Positions 32,302 to 40,293 are shown, counted from the first letter of the stretch. The stretch: DNA of 64,000 nt from an uncultured Eubacteriales bacterium (GCA_959602365.1 CAUGSS010000005.1:1-64000), one strand, 5' to 3'. A program made the numbers and translations. The notes: a model not told the origin generated them from the letters alone.

Positions 32302-32715
32302 ATGAAAATTTCCACCAAAGGCCGCTATGCGCTGCGCCTGCTGCTGGATATCGCCCAGCAGGGGGAGGGCGCGGTGGTCTCCCTCAAGGAGATCTCCAGC
32401 CGCCAGGATATCAGTGTGAAATATTTGGAACAGATTGTGCTGAAGCTGAACAGGGCGGATTTCCTCAAGAGCATCCGGGGGGTTCAGGGCGGATATATGC
32501 TCACCCGGCCCCCGAAGGAGTACCGCATCGGGGATGTGCTCCGGGCAGCGGAGGGCAGCCTGGCCCCCATTGCCTGCCTTCAGAGCGAGATCAACCAGTG
32601 CGAGCGCTGCGACCAGTGCGACACCCTCTGGTTCTGGGAGGGGATGGACCGGGCCATCAGCGACTATGTGGATCAGTATACCCTGCAGGATTTTTTGGAT
32701 CGCATCCGTGCATAA
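32302..32715 (+). CDS. Rrf2-family transcriptional regulator, possible Fe-S sensor
   Basis: Winged-helix regulator of 137 residues (MKISTKGRYALRLLLDIA, ISVKYLEQIVLKLNRADFLKS, RGVQGGYMLTRP), closely matching the IscR/CymR/NsrR pattern. Four cysteines at positions 92, 100, 103 and 106 sit where IscR and NsrR bind an iron-sulfur cluster, so a redox, iron or NO-sensing role is plausible. Spacing (C-x7-C-x2-C-x2-C) is not identical to IscR. CymR-type members lack these cysteines. ATG 32302 has GGAGTTGATTGA upstream. Expected targets include cysteine or Fe-S genes such as sufCB at 42.4 kb, but no shared operator was established. Confidence 0.9.
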   Translation: MKISTKGRYALRLLLDIAQQGEGAVVSLKEISSRQDISVKYLEQIVLKLNRADFLKSIRGVQGGYMLTRPPKEYRIGDVLRAAEGSLAPIACLQSEINQCERCDQCDTLWFWEGMDRAISDYVDQYTLQDFLDRIRA

Positions 32716-32722
32716 TTTGGGA

Positions 32723-32761
32723 AGCGCCCCCGTTCCGCATGCGGGAACGGGGGCGCTTTTT
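32723..32761 (+). terminator. Terminator of the Rrf2 gene
   Basis: Perfect 14-bp stem (32723-32736 with 32744-32757), a 7-nt loop and a T5 tail. Confidence 0.92.
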
Positions 32762-32904
32762 CCCGATTCCGCCGAGCTCCGGTGACCGTCTGCCGGGGGC
32801 CGATGGAGAACGGGCCGGGAAGGTTCCGGGGCGCTGGCGGCGGTGCCCCGGAGCAGGGTTGCCCCTCTGGGGCGCAAAACGCGTTTTTTGTGAAAAACGA
32901 TGAT

Positions 32905-32933
32905 TTGCCAAGCAAAACAAGACCTGCTATAAT
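32905..32933 (+). promoter_or_regulatory. Promoter of the TetR regulator
   Basis: -35 TTGCCA (32905-32910), 17 bp and consensus -10 TATAAT (32928-32933), about 50 bp before the ATG. Confidence 0.8.
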
Positions 32934-32982
32934 GCCTTACAGATGTCCCGTTACCGCGCATGATCCCAAAAGAGAGGAGCCT

Positions 32983-33549
32983 ATGACAAATCTGACCAAG
33001 CGAGCAATGGCCGATGCCCTGAAAAAACTGCTGCAAAAACGCAAGCTGGAGCATATTACAGTTCAGGATGTGGCGGACGAGGCCAACGTCAGCCGAAAGA
33101 CATTCTATTACCATTTTCACGACATTTACGATCTGGTGGAGTGGCTGCTGCTGGAGGAGTGCCGGGAATTGGCCCATGGACATGAGGCCGGGGCCTGGAT
33201 TCAGGATGTGGCCATTGGGCTGAATTATGCCACGAAAAACCGGGAATGGCTGCAAAACATCTACCTGTCCATGGAACGCCCCCAGCTGGAGCGCATTCTG
33301 CGTAAGATTGTGGAGCCGAGGATCAAAGCCTCCTTTGAACAGGCCCGGGCCGGCCGGCCGGTGAACGAAGAGGACCGGCAGTTTGTAGAGGATATCTTTA
33401 CCTATGGCGTCACCGGCCTCTTCCTGACCTGGATGGGAGAGGGTATGCGGGATGACGCGGTGTTTCTGCAGGACAAACTGGTCCTGTTCTTTGAGGACAG
33501 CATCAAGCTGATGGTGGACCGGTGTGTGGCAGAGGCGGACAAAAACTGA
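32983..33549 (+). CDS. TetR/AcrR-family regulator (DhaS-like)
   Basis: Regulator of 188 residues. The N-terminal helix-turn-helix (KLEHITVQDVADEANVSRKTFYYHFHDIYDLVEW) is typical of the TetR subgroup with a C-terminal TetR_C_8-like domain (FTYGVTGLFLTWMGEGM). ATG 32983 follows AGAGAGGAGCC. It is separated by a terminator from the radical SAM gene, which has its own promoter. That gene is the most likely regulated neighbour, although no palindromic operator was recognised around 33618-33646. Confidence 0.9.
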   Translation: MTNLTKRAMADALKKLLQKRKLEHITVQDVADEANVSRKTFYYHFHDIYDLVEWLLLEECRELAHGHEAGAWIQDVAIGLNYATKNREWLQNIYLSMERPQLERILRKIVEPRIKASFEQARAGRPVNEEDRQFVEDIFTYGVTGLFLTWMGEGMRDDAVFLQDKLVLFFEDSIKLMVDRCVAEADKN

Positions 33550-33570
33550 AATCTGCGACAAAATGAGACA

Positions 33571-33612
33571 AAAAAAGCGGAGTGTCCAAAATTGGAACAC
33601 TCCGCTTTTTTT
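33571..33612 (+). terminator. Terminator after the TetR gene
   Basis: A 10-bp stem plus an inner CC/GG pair with a bulge, flanked by A7 on the left and T7 on the right, so it could act in both directions. Confidence 0.88.
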
Positions 33613-33617
33613 GACCA

Positions 33618-33646
33618 TTCTCATTTTTGGAGAAGAAAACTATAAT
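33618..33646 (+). promoter_or_regulatory. Promoter of the radical SAM gene
   Basis: -35 TTCTCA (33618-33623), 17 bp and consensus -10 TATAAT (33641-33646). The same TTCTCA-17-TATAAT combination precedes the Sel1-repeat gene at 61.9 kb. The leader is about 95 nt. Confidence 0.6.
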
Positions 33647-33745
33647 AAACGGGAAGAAAAGATGCTTTTCTCTTCCCGTTTTGCCCCACGGCTTTTGCCG
33701 CGCCGGGGCAGCAGGGAGGGAAGAATGATGGAAAGGAGCTTTTTT

Positions 33746-35152
33746 ATGGGCATCAAAACTTCATTGCAGAGCATTGGCATCCGTCAGGCTTTGGGCTATC
33801 TGGAGCGGAATCCGGAGGAGAACCTGCCCAAGCTGATGGCCTGGGTGGACCGGTTTGCCGGAGACGGGCCGGACAGCTTTCCCCAGCAGCGGGCCGTCAT
33901 CCGCAAGGTGGTCAATGACCCCACCAACAACTGGTACCGCTTTATCATAAATTTGGTGAAGAACGTGGACAACGAGGTGCTCAAGACCGTGTTCACCAAC
34001 TTCATTATGAACGGCAACCTGATCGGCTGGCCCCGTCAGCAGGAGATCCGGCAGAAGTACAACTGTAACGTGCCCTGGGCCATCCTGCTGGACCCCACCT
34101 CCGCCTGCAACCTCCACTGCACCGGCTGCTGGGCGGCGGAGTACGGCAACAAGCTCAACCTGACCTTTGACGAGATCGACAACATCATCACCCAGGGCAA
34201 GGATCTGGGTGTGTATATCTACATCTATACCGGCGGCGAGCCCATGGTGCGCAAAGACGACCTGATCGCCCTGTGCAACAAGCACAACGACTGCGTCTTC
34301 CTGTGCTTCACCAACGCCACCCTGATCGACGAGGAGTTTGCCGACAACATGCTCCGGGTCAAGAACTTTATCCCGGCCATCTCCCTGGAGGGCTTTGAGG
34401 AGGCCACCGACGGCCGCCGGGGCCAGGGCGTGTATCAGCGGGTGATCCATGCCATGGAGCTGCTGAAGCAGCGCCGCCTGCCCTTCGGCATCTCCGCCTG
34501 CTACACCAGCGCCAACATGGACTCCATTGTCTCCAGCGAGTTCCTGGACAAGATCATCGAGCTGGGCGCCTACTTCATCTGGTACTTCCACTATATGCCC
34601 GTGGGCAATGACGCCAGCCCCGAACTGCTGCCCACCCCGGAGCAGCGGGAGTACATCTACCACAAGATCCGGGACGAGTACCGCCACACCAAGCCCATCT
34701 TTATGATGGACTTCCAGAACGACGGAGAGTATGTGGGCGGCTGTATCGCCGGCGGCCGGCGCTTCCTTCACATCAACGCCAACGGCGACTGCGACCCCTG
34801 CGTGTTCGTCCACTACTCCGACTCCAACATCCGGGAGAAGACCCTGCTGGAGGTGCTGACCTCGCCGCTGTTCATGGCCTATCACGACGGCCAGCCCTTC
34901 AATGACAACCACCTGCGCCCCTGTCCCATGCTGGAGAATCCGGAGAAGATCCGGGAGATCATTGAGCGCACCGGCGCCCATTCCACCGACCTCCAGTCCC
35001 CGGAGAGCGTGGAGCACCTGACGGAAAAGACCGAGCCCTATGCCCGGCGCTGGACCCCCACCGCTGAGAAGCTGTGGGCCTGCAGCCACGACTGCGCCTC
35101 CTGTGCCCAGAAGGGCCGGGACGTCCCCCAGGATCAGGTCAAGGGGGCCTGA
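33746..35152 (+). CDS. Radical SAM/SPASM-like protein
   Basis: Radical SAM protein of 468 residues. The [4Fe-4S]-SAM motif is CNLHCTGC at about residues 121-128 (CxxxCxxC), and TGGEP appears as YTGGEPMVRKDDL. The second half has SPASM-like cysteines (GGCIAGGRRF, NGDCDPCVF, LRPCPMLE) and a final CSHDCASC cluster near the C-terminus, so auxiliary clusters are likely. The N-terminal 100 residues are helical, without a peptide-recognition signature. ATG 33746 is chosen because GGAAAGGAG lies before it; an ATG pair at 33725 lacks a site. The substrate is unknown. No small precursor peptide gene was seen nearby. Confidence 0.88.
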   Translation: MGIKTSLQSIGIRQALGYLERNPEENLPKLMAWVDRFAGDGPDSFPQQRAVIRKVVNDPTNNWYRFIINLVKNVDNEVLKTVFTNFIMNGNLIGWPRQQEIRQKYNCNVPWAILLDPTSACNLHCTGCWAAEYGNKLNLTFDEIDNIITQGKDLGVYIYIYTGGEPMVRKDDLIALCNKHNDCVFLCFTNATLIDEEFADNMLRVKNFIPAISLEGFEEATDGRRGQGVYQRVIHAMELLKQRRLPFGISACYTSANMDSIVSSEFLDKIIELGAYFIWYFHYMPVGNDASPELLPTPEQREYIYHKIRDEYRHTKPIFMMDFQNDGEYVGGCIAGGRRFLHINANGDCDPCVFVHYSDSNIREKTLLEVLTSPLFMAYHDGQPFNDNHLRPCPMLENPEKIREIIERTGAHSTDLQSPESVEHLTEKTEPYARRWTPTAEKLWACSHDCASCAQKGRDVPQDQVKGA

Positions 35153-35186
35153 CGGAACCAATTTTGACAGAGGACCGCTTCCAATC

Positions 35187-35225
35187 AAGCGGGGCTGTTG
35201 CAGCATTTGCAACAGCCCCGCTTTT
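35187..35225 (+). terminator. Terminator of the radical SAM gene
   Basis: Perfect 16-bp stem (35187-35202 with 35208-35223), a 5-nt loop and TTTT. The first unit of the tandem array begins inside its 3' arm. Confidence 0.92.
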
Positions 35226-35459
35226 CGCCCTCCTGGGCGCTCTGCTTTTCGCCCTCCTGGGTGCCCCGCTTTTCGTCCTCCTGGGTGCGCCGCTTTTCGT
35301 CCTCCTGGGCGCTCTGCTTTTCGTCCTCCTGGGTGCGCCGCTTTTCGCCCTCCTGGGCGCTCTGCTTTTCGCCCTCCTGGGTGCCCCGCTTTTCGTCCTC
35401 CTGGGTGCCCCGCTTTTCGTCCTCCTGGGTGCCCCGCTTTTCGTCCTCCTGAGCGCACT
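35220..35459. repeat. Ten 24-bp tandem repeats
   Basis: Ten contiguous 24-bp units, each beginning GCTTTTCG and containing CCTCCTGGG or CCTCCTGAG, with two main end variants (GCGCTCT and GTGCCCC). Because 24 is a multiple of three, every frame is open and encodes 8-residue repeats, but no start with a ribosome binding site was found. The units seem to derive from the terminator 3' arm (CCCCGCTTTTCG) joined to the CCTGAGCG start of the adjacent palindromic element. Confidence 0.93.
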
Positions 35460-35463
35460 TTTT

Positions 35464-35550
35464 TGTCATCCTGAGCGACAGCGAAGGATCTTTTACGGCA
35501 TTTGTCTTTGCGGAAAAAGATGCTTCGCCCCCTTGGGGCTCAGCATGACA
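35464..35550. repeat. Imperfect 87-bp palindromic element (REP/MITE-like)
   Basis: Outer arms TGTCATCCTGAGC (35464-35476) and GCTCAGCATGACA (35538-35550) pair with one mismatch. Inner arms starting GCGAAGGATCTTTT pair with AAAAGATGCTTCGC, also with one mismatch. The GTCATCCTGAGCG...GCGAAGGATCT wording resembles a repeat dispersed in many gut Clostridia genomes; that comparison is from memory. Positions 35551-35638 hold nothing recognisable. Confidence 0.75.
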
Positions 35551-35638
35551 GGTTTACTTTGTTTTGTGGCACTCCCGTTCCACGGCCTGTCCCCCATTTG
35601 GAATTCAGATGGTTCAATGGGTGCGCAGGAAAAATCCT

Positions 35639-37054
35639 TTACGCCGGGAGGGCGGCCTGGATGCTTTCGATCAGCCGCTGGGCCGCCTCCTCGGTGCGCG
35701 CTGAGGGCAGCCCGGCGTAGTTGACCACAATGGTATGCCCCGGGGCGGTGCCCTCCCGGTAATACTGGGACAGACAGGAGATCCGTAAGCCCCGCGCCCG
35801 GGCGCAGCGGATCAATGTGCTGTCCTCCAGCGCGCCGTGGACCTCCAGCAGAAAATGCAGCCCTTCGTTTTCCCTATGGATGGCCAGGCTGGGGGCGATG
35901 GAGCTGCTCCTGAGCTGCTGAAGGATGCGGGCCTTTTGGGCCCTGTAGTGGTTGCGCATCCGGTTCAGATGCTTTTCAAAGTAGCCCTCCCGGATGAACC
36001 TGGCCAGGGCCAGCTGTTCAAAGGAGGACACGGTGCAGGCGTAGAAGCCCAGCTTTTCCCGGAACCGCTCCGCCAGGGGGCGGGGGAGCACCATGTAGCT
36101 GATGCGCATGGTGGATGCCAGGGTTTTGGAGAAGGTGTTGATATAGATGACCCGGTCCGAGGCGTCGATGCTCTGGAGGGTGGGAATGGGCTTTCCGCTG
36201 GTGCGGAATTCGCAGTCGTAGTCGTCCTCCAGGATATACCGCCCCGCTCCCCGGGCGCACCAGCCCAACAGCTCATAGCGGCGGCTCACCGGCATGACGA
36301 TACCGGTGGGGAAGTGGTGGGAGGGGGAAATGTGGAGCACGTCCACCCCCCGGGCCTCCAGCTCCGAAAGCTGAACCCCGGCCTCGTCCATGGGAATGGG
36401 AACGGCCCGGGCCCCGCTGCTCTGGTAGATCAGAAAGGGCTTCTGATACCCCGGCTCCTCCACCCCAAAGATTTTGTCCCGCCCCAGCAGCTGGACCAAC
36501 AGACCGTAGAGGTATTCAGTGCCTGCGCCGATGACGATCTGCTCCGGCTCCACCGACATCCCCCGGAAGTGGTAGAGGTGCCCGGCAATGGCCTCCTGCA
36601 GTTCCCGGCGGCCCTGGGCGGAGGGGGCGTGCATCAGCTCCTCCCCCGCCTGGCTGAGCACCTCCCGCAGCAGCTTGGCCCAGGTGGAGAAGGGGAAGTT
36701 TTCCGCCGGGATGTGGTTGGTCACCAGGTCGGCAAACCAGCGCTCCTGCGGGGGTTCCGGCTCAGGCGGGGCGGGGGTTGGCCGGAGGGCGGGCCGTGGA
36801 AGCGCGCCCTGGGCCAGCTGCTCCACAAAAAAGCCCCGCTTGGGCCGGGAGAAGAGATAGCCCTCCGCCATCAGCTGGGCATAGGCGTTTTCCACGGTGA
36901 CCACGCTGACATTCAGGTGTTCGGCCAGCATCCGCTTGCTGGGCAGCTTCTCCCCGGCGGCCAGACGGCCGGAGAGGATGTCCTCCCGAATACAGCGGTA
37001 GAGCTGTTCGTACAGGCTGCACCCTCCCTGGCGGGACAGTGTGTAGGTTAACAT
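35639..37054 (-). CDS. MocR/PdxR-type regulator (GntR domain fused to aminotransferase fold)
   Basis: Fusion of 471 residues. A GntR winged helix occupies residues 1-75 (LYEQLYRCIREDILSGRLAAGEKLPSKRMLAEHLNVS), and a type I PLP-aminotransferase domain follows. The PLP-contacting EDDYDCEFR and the Schiff-base lysine in NTFSKTLAS are conserved. Members sense PLP, amino acids or GABA, and usually control a divergent or adjacent gene. The divergent neighbour is the DUF1653-shikimate kinase fusion. ATG 37054 follows GAGGTGATGCCGG. Two similar direct repeats (37068-37083 and 37111-37126) flank its leader and suggest autoregulation. Confidence 0.93.
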   Translation of the reverse strand: MLTYTLSRQGGCSLYEQLYRCIREDILSGRLAAGEKLPSKRMLAEHLNVSVVTVENAYAQLMAEGYLFSRPKRGFFVEQLAQGALPRPALRPTPAPPEPEPPQERWFADLVTNHIPAENFPFSTWAKLLREVLSQAGEELMHAPSAQGRRELQEAIAGHLYHFRGMSVEPEQIVIGAGTEYLYGLLVQLLGRDKIFGVEEPGYQKPFLIYQSSGARAVPIPMDEAGVQLSELEARGVDVLHISPSHHFPTGIVMPVSRRYELLGWCARGAGRYILEDDYDCEFRTSGKPIPTLQSIDASDRVIYINTFSKTLASTMRISYMVLPRPLAERFREKLGFYACTVSSFEQLALARFIREGYFEKHLNRMRNHYRAQKARILQQLRSSSIAPSLAIHRENEGLHFLLEVHGALEDSTLIRCARARGLRISCLSQYYREGTAPGHTIVVNYAGLPSARTEEAAQRLIESIQAALPA

Positions 37055-37067
37055 CCGGCATCACCTC

Positions 37068-37126
37068 GGTCTGACCTGATTTAATAAAAGATTTTACTGC
37101 GGCTTATTATGGTCAGATCTGATTAT
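37068..37126. promoter_or_regulatory. Candidate MocR operator: two direct repeats
   Basis: GGTCTGACCTGATTTA (37068-37083) and GGTCAGATCTGATTAT (37111-37126) are direct repeats with starts 43 bp apart, about four helical turns. The second overlaps the mocR -10 and contains the palindrome TCAGATCTGA. MocR proteins typically bind separated direct repeats. Confidence 0.55.
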
Positions 37127-37150
37127 ACCCCCTTGTCCCTCCGTTGTAAA
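37122..37150 (-). promoter_or_regulatory. Promoter of the MocR gene
   Basis: Minus-strand -35 TTTACA (37145-37150), 17 bp and consensus -10 TATAAT (37122-37127). Confidence 0.8.
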
Positions 37151-37241
37151 GAGACCGGAGGGGCTGTTCTGCCGGGAGGGGGAGGGCTTTGGCGGCCGCG
37201 GTACCCGCCGGGCAGAAGGGAGCTTTGGCGGGGGAAAAGGC

Positions 37242-37271
37242 TTGTGCTTCTCAGCGGCAATATGGTATATT
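37242..37271 (+). promoter_or_regulatory. Promoter of the shikimate kinase fusion operon
   Basis: -35 TTGTGC (37242-37247), 18 bp and -10 TATATT (37266-37271). The start would lie about 20-25 nt before the chosen ATG. Confidence 0.5.
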
Positions 37272-37303
37272 TTATGAAATAGTCTGAAATGGGGTCGTTG
37301 AAA

Positions 37304-38026
37304 ATGCGAGAACTGAAAATTGGCGGCACCTACCGCCATTTCAAAAATAAACTCTACCAAGTGCTGTTTACCGCCACCCACAGCGAGACCGGTGAGAAGC
37401 TGGTGATCTACCGGCAGCTCTACGGCGCCGGAGAGGTCTATGCCAGGCCCTATGAGATGTTTCTCAGTGAGGTGGACCGGGAGAAATATCCGGACGCCCC
37501 TCAAAACTACCGCTTTGAGCTGGTCAAAGGGGATAATCTGGTGCTGGTGGGCATGCCGGGCTGCGGCAAGAGCACCGTTGGGGTGGTGCTGGCAAAGATT
37601 CTGGGCTGGGACTTTGTGGACGTGGATTTAGTCATCCAGCGGCAGAATGGCCGGAGGCTTCAGGAGATCATCGAAGCGGAGGGCAACCAGGGCTTTTTGG
37701 AGCGGGAGGCCGACGCGGTGGAGAGCCTGGAGTGCACCCGCACAGTCATCGCCACCGGCGGCTCCGCAGTGCTCAACCCCCGGGGGCTTCAGAAGCTGCG
37801 CCAGCTGGGACGGCTGGTCTATCTGAGCCACCCCTACGAGGAGATCGCCCGCCGCATTCCCAACCTGGCCACCCGGGGCATCGCCCTGGAGGCGGGCCAG
37901 AGCCTCAGGGACCTGTATGACTATCGCACTCCGATCTATGAGCGGGTGGCCGACCTGACAGTGGACGCCTCCAGCTATACCATCGAACAGACCGCCCGGG
38001 CCATCCAGCGGGCGGCGGGGCTGTGA
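37304..38026 (+). CDS. DUF1653 domain fused to shikimate kinase-like domain
   Basis: Protein of 240 residues. Residues 1-60 form a DUF1653 domain (YRHFKNKLYQVLFTATHSET, LVIYRQLYG, ARPYEMFLSEVDREKY). Residues 75-240 are a shikimate kinase-like P-loop kinase with Walker A GMPGCGKST, the DVDLVIQ strand, ATGGS and RTPIYERVADLTVD. Two substrate-site features look changed: the usual GGG reads GGS, and the FR-x-x-E arginine position reads FLEREAD. Shikimate phosphorylation is therefore not assured. ATG 37304 is chosen over ATG 37289; neither has a strong ribosome binding site. The next gene starts 3 bp after the stop. Confidence 0.82.
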   Translation: MRELKIGGTYRHFKNKLYQVLFTATHSETGEKLVIYRQLYGAGEVYARPYEMFLSEVDREKYPDAPQNYRFELVKGDNLVLVGMPGCGKSTVGVVLAKILGWDFVDVDLVIQRQNGRRLQEIIEAEGNQGFLEREADAVESLECTRTVIATGGSAVLNPRGLQKLRQLGRLVYLSHPYEEIARRIPNLATRGIALEAGQSLRDLYDYRTPIYERVADLTVDASSYTIEQTARAIQRAAGL

Positions 38027-38029
38027 GCG

Positions 38030-39454
38030 ATGGCTGAACTGCGAGAGAAGAAGAGCAAGCCCTCCGGGGGGCTGATCTTCTTTACCGTGCTCTTCAATCC
38101 GCTCTGGCTGGCCGCCGGCGGCATGGGGCTGTACCATCTGCTCCAGGTTTGCCGGTTTGGCAGCCTGTCCCGGAACCTCCGGCTGGGTGTGATCTGGGTG
38201 ATTCTGTTTGCCATCCTCCGGCGCGATCTGCTGGAGGGGACAGGGCGCCGGGGCGTGTGGCGGGCTGTGCTGGCGGCAGAGGTGTTGGCCCTGGGGCTGA
38301 TGGTGGGCTGGGGCAGCGCAAAATTGGTGCAGACGGCGGGGGATATGACCACCCGCCTGGGCCGCAACCTCTATGAGCGCACCCATGTGGAGACCATATA
38401 CCTGAAACAGGATAATCTCTACACCGACGGGCTGGACGCCATATTTCAGGAGCTGGATGAGGCGCTGGAGATGCCGGAGGAGCTGTATGTGGCCAGCTCG
38501 GTGCAGGTGAGCTTCGACGCCTCCGGAACCCTCACCGGCCTGTACGCCTTTCTCTACGGGGCGGATGACCGGGGGGAGACCAAGAGCTACTTGTTCGACT
38601 ATAACAGCGCCGACTCCGCCCACGTCACAGTCTGGCTGGACGGCACGGTCAACGCAGACTTTGCGGAGGAGACACGGCTGGAGCCGATGCTTGCCCTGAT
38701 GGGCAAGCTGGATCTGGAGCAGGAGGTGGCTGGCTGGCAGTCGGAGGAGTACAGACTGCTCTACTACGGCAGCCGCAGCTTTTCCGCGGGGCAGGAAAAT
38801 CTGATCGTGGTGGATGACCAGGGCGGCCAGACGGCGGTGGGAGAGGCCGTCCAGGGGTTTGAAGTCTCCCTCTATATCTCCGGCAAGGCCGACGCCATCG
38901 GGGCGGAGGCCCCCAGGCGCTACTTCTGCGGCTGGGAGGCGCTGGCCATCGGCGCCCAGGTGTCCCAGACACAGGAGGCCGAGGGGGAACATCAGATCAG
39001 CGTCAGCTTCGTGAACCAGTCCGGCAACCCGGAGTTTTACCTGACCGAGGCGTTGGGCTGGCAGTTGGAGGTTGTGGACGCGGCGGCCGGCAGCCGGTTT
39101 TATCGGCTGAACTGCACCGAGGATGGTGGACAGAGCTGGCAGGTGGTGAATGAGGACCCGTTTTTGGGGGCCATCGGCGCCAACGCGGAGCTGTACTTTG
39201 TGGATGAGCAGCTGGGTTTTCTCCTGCTGCCCAATGCGGACAGCCGTTACAGCCGCCTCTACCGCACCGGGGACGGAGGCGTGAGCTTTGAGCTGGTGGA
39301 GCTGAATGCGGGAGATGAGGATTTGGATGCTCCCAGTCTTCCCACGCTAGAGGACGGCCGACTCCGGCTGGAGGTGGGCGGCGGCACCGACGGCTCCGGC
39401 GACACCGTGGTGCTGTACTCCGACGACCTGGGGGTCACCTGGAGTCAGGGCTGA
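38030..39454 (+). CDS. Membrane protein with Asp-box (BNR) repeats
   Basis: Protein of 474 residues. The N-terminal 100 residues hold about three membrane helices (LIFFTVLFNPLWLAAGGMGLY, LGVIWVILFAIL, VLAAEVLALGLMVGW). A coil follows (TRLGRNLYERTHVETIYL), then a large external domain. The C-terminal part has three Asp-box motifs, TEDGGQSWQ, TGDGGVSFE and SDDLGVTWS, as in sialidase-like beta-propellers; three copies are too few for a full propeller, so earlier blades must be degenerate. It is probably translated with the kinase fusion 3 bp upstream. The function is unknown; the pairing suggests an envelope role but is not proof. Confidence 0.75.
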   Translation: MAELREKKSKPSGGLIFFTVLFNPLWLAAGGMGLYHLLQVCRFGSLSRNLRLGVIWVILFAILRRDLLEGTGRRGVWRAVLAAEVLALGLMVGWGSAKLVQTAGDMTTRLGRNLYERTHVETIYLKQDNLYTDGLDAIFQELDEALEMPEELYVASSVQVSFDASGTLTGLYAFLYGADDRGETKSYLFDYNSADSAHVTVWLDGTVNADFAEETRLEPMLALMGKLDLEQEVAGWQSEEYRLLYYGSRSFSAGQENLIVVDDQGGQTAVGEAVQGFEVSLYISGKADAIGAEAPRRYFCGWEALAIGAQVSQTQEAEGEHQISVSFVNQSGNPEFYLTEALGWQLEVVDAAAGSRFYRLNCTEDGGQSWQVVNEDPFLGAIGANAELYFVDEQLGFLLLPNADSRYSRLYRTGDGGVSFELVELNAGDEDLDAPSLPTLEDGRLRLEVGGGTDGSGDTVVLYSDDLGVTWSQG

Positions 39455-39468
39455 TGGGACTGGAACAG

Positions 39469-39510
39469 AAAAAAGCGTGACCGGCTCAGCCTGGCCGGTC
39501 ACGCTTTTTT
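39469..39510. terminator. Bidirectional terminator between convergent genes
   Basis: Perfect 17-bp stem including A6/T6 ends (39469-39485 with 39494-39510). It overlaps the stop codon of the minus-strand XRE gene, so the hairpin serves both genes. Confidence 0.92.
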
Positions 39511-40184
39511 TCGATGTGCCTGCGGTACTTTTTCAGAATAAATTCGCAGGCCAGGCCCAGCAGCAGGGCCAGCGCCACCTCTGCGAACAGGAGGACGGGC
39601 TGGGTCAGATAGTCGGCCAGGGAGTAAACCGGGTCACTCCAACCCCAGGGCAGGGTGGCCAGGGCCAGCCCCAGGGCCAGCGCCGCCAGCCAGAGCAGCT
39701 TTTCCCGCAGGGGAATGGGCCGCTCCAGAGGGACCGTCAGCCCCAGCAGAAGCAGCGTTCCCAGCTGGGTCACCGTGGCGAAGAGGTCCAGAGCCCCGTC
39801 GTGGAGATCCCGCATGCGGAACCGGGCTTCCACCAGCGGATCGTCTCCGGCGATCCCCGGGGGCAGATTATAGATGTGGTTTGTGGCCCACAGGAGCAGG
39901 GAGGCGGCCAGGCAGGAGGCCAGAATGGCCCCCAGCACGATCCAGGCGGCCCTGCGGGCCCGCTTTTGCCGCCGCTGGGCCGGGCTGTGTCCGTAGAGCA
40001 GCTGCTCCAGATCACAGCCCAGAATGTCCGCCAGCCGCTTCAGCGTCTCCAGATCGGGCATGGTGCGGCCCGACTCATAGCTGGAGATGGTCTGGCGGGT
40101 GACTCCAAGCCGTTGGGCCACCTCCGCCTGGGTCAGACCTCGGGCAGTGCGCAGCTGCTTCAGATTGTCACAGATTGCCGGCAC
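39486..40184 (-). CDS. XRE-family HTH protein with membrane domain
   Basis: Protein of 232 residues with an N-terminal Cro/C1-type helix-turn-helix (LRTARGLTQAEVAQRLGVTRQTISSYESGRTMPDLETLKRLADIL). A basic linker (RRQKRARRA) and four membrane helices follow. This layout suits a membrane-tethered regulator. The start is GTG 40184 preceded by AGAGGTGATCCCT; an upstream ATG lies before that site. It has no obvious operon partner. The adjacent HAD gene has its own upstream region and a terminator at 40257-40287 between them. Confidence 0.85.
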   Translation of the reverse strand: MPAICDNLKQLRTARGLTQAEVAQRLGVTRQTISSYESGRTMPDLETLKRLADILGCDLEQLLYGHSPAQRRQKRARRAAWIVLGAILASCLAASLLLWATNHIYNLPPGIAGDDPLVEARFRMRDLHDGALDLFATVTQLGTLLLLGLTVPLERPIPLREKLLWLAALALGLALATLPWGWSDPVYSLADYLTQPVLLFAEVALALLLGLACEFILKKYRRHIEKKRDRPG

Positions 40185-40256
40185 AGGGATCACCTCTTTT
40201 CCTGACAACAGCATACCCGGAGGAGGGAAACGCTGTCAAGCAACAATCTGTTGCGC

Positions 40257-40287
40257 GCAAAAATGCCCGGACGAAGGTCCGGGCATT
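40257..40287 (-). terminator. Terminator of the HAD gene
   Basis: Perfect 11-bp stem (40262-40272 with 40277-40287) and a T5 run on the minus strand. Confidence 0.88.
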
Positions 40288-40293
40288 GCAAAG

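Noticed and set aside
35220..35459. Possible CRISPR array
   Set aside because: The units are contiguous 24-mers without unique spacers, and no cas gene is nearby. It is a simple tandem repeat.
35198..35474. Open frames of 84-144 codons across the repeat array on both strands, encoding 8-residue repeats
   Set aside because: The unit is 24 bp, so all frames stay open automatically. No start has a ribosome binding site, and the array arises from terminator and palindrome sequence.
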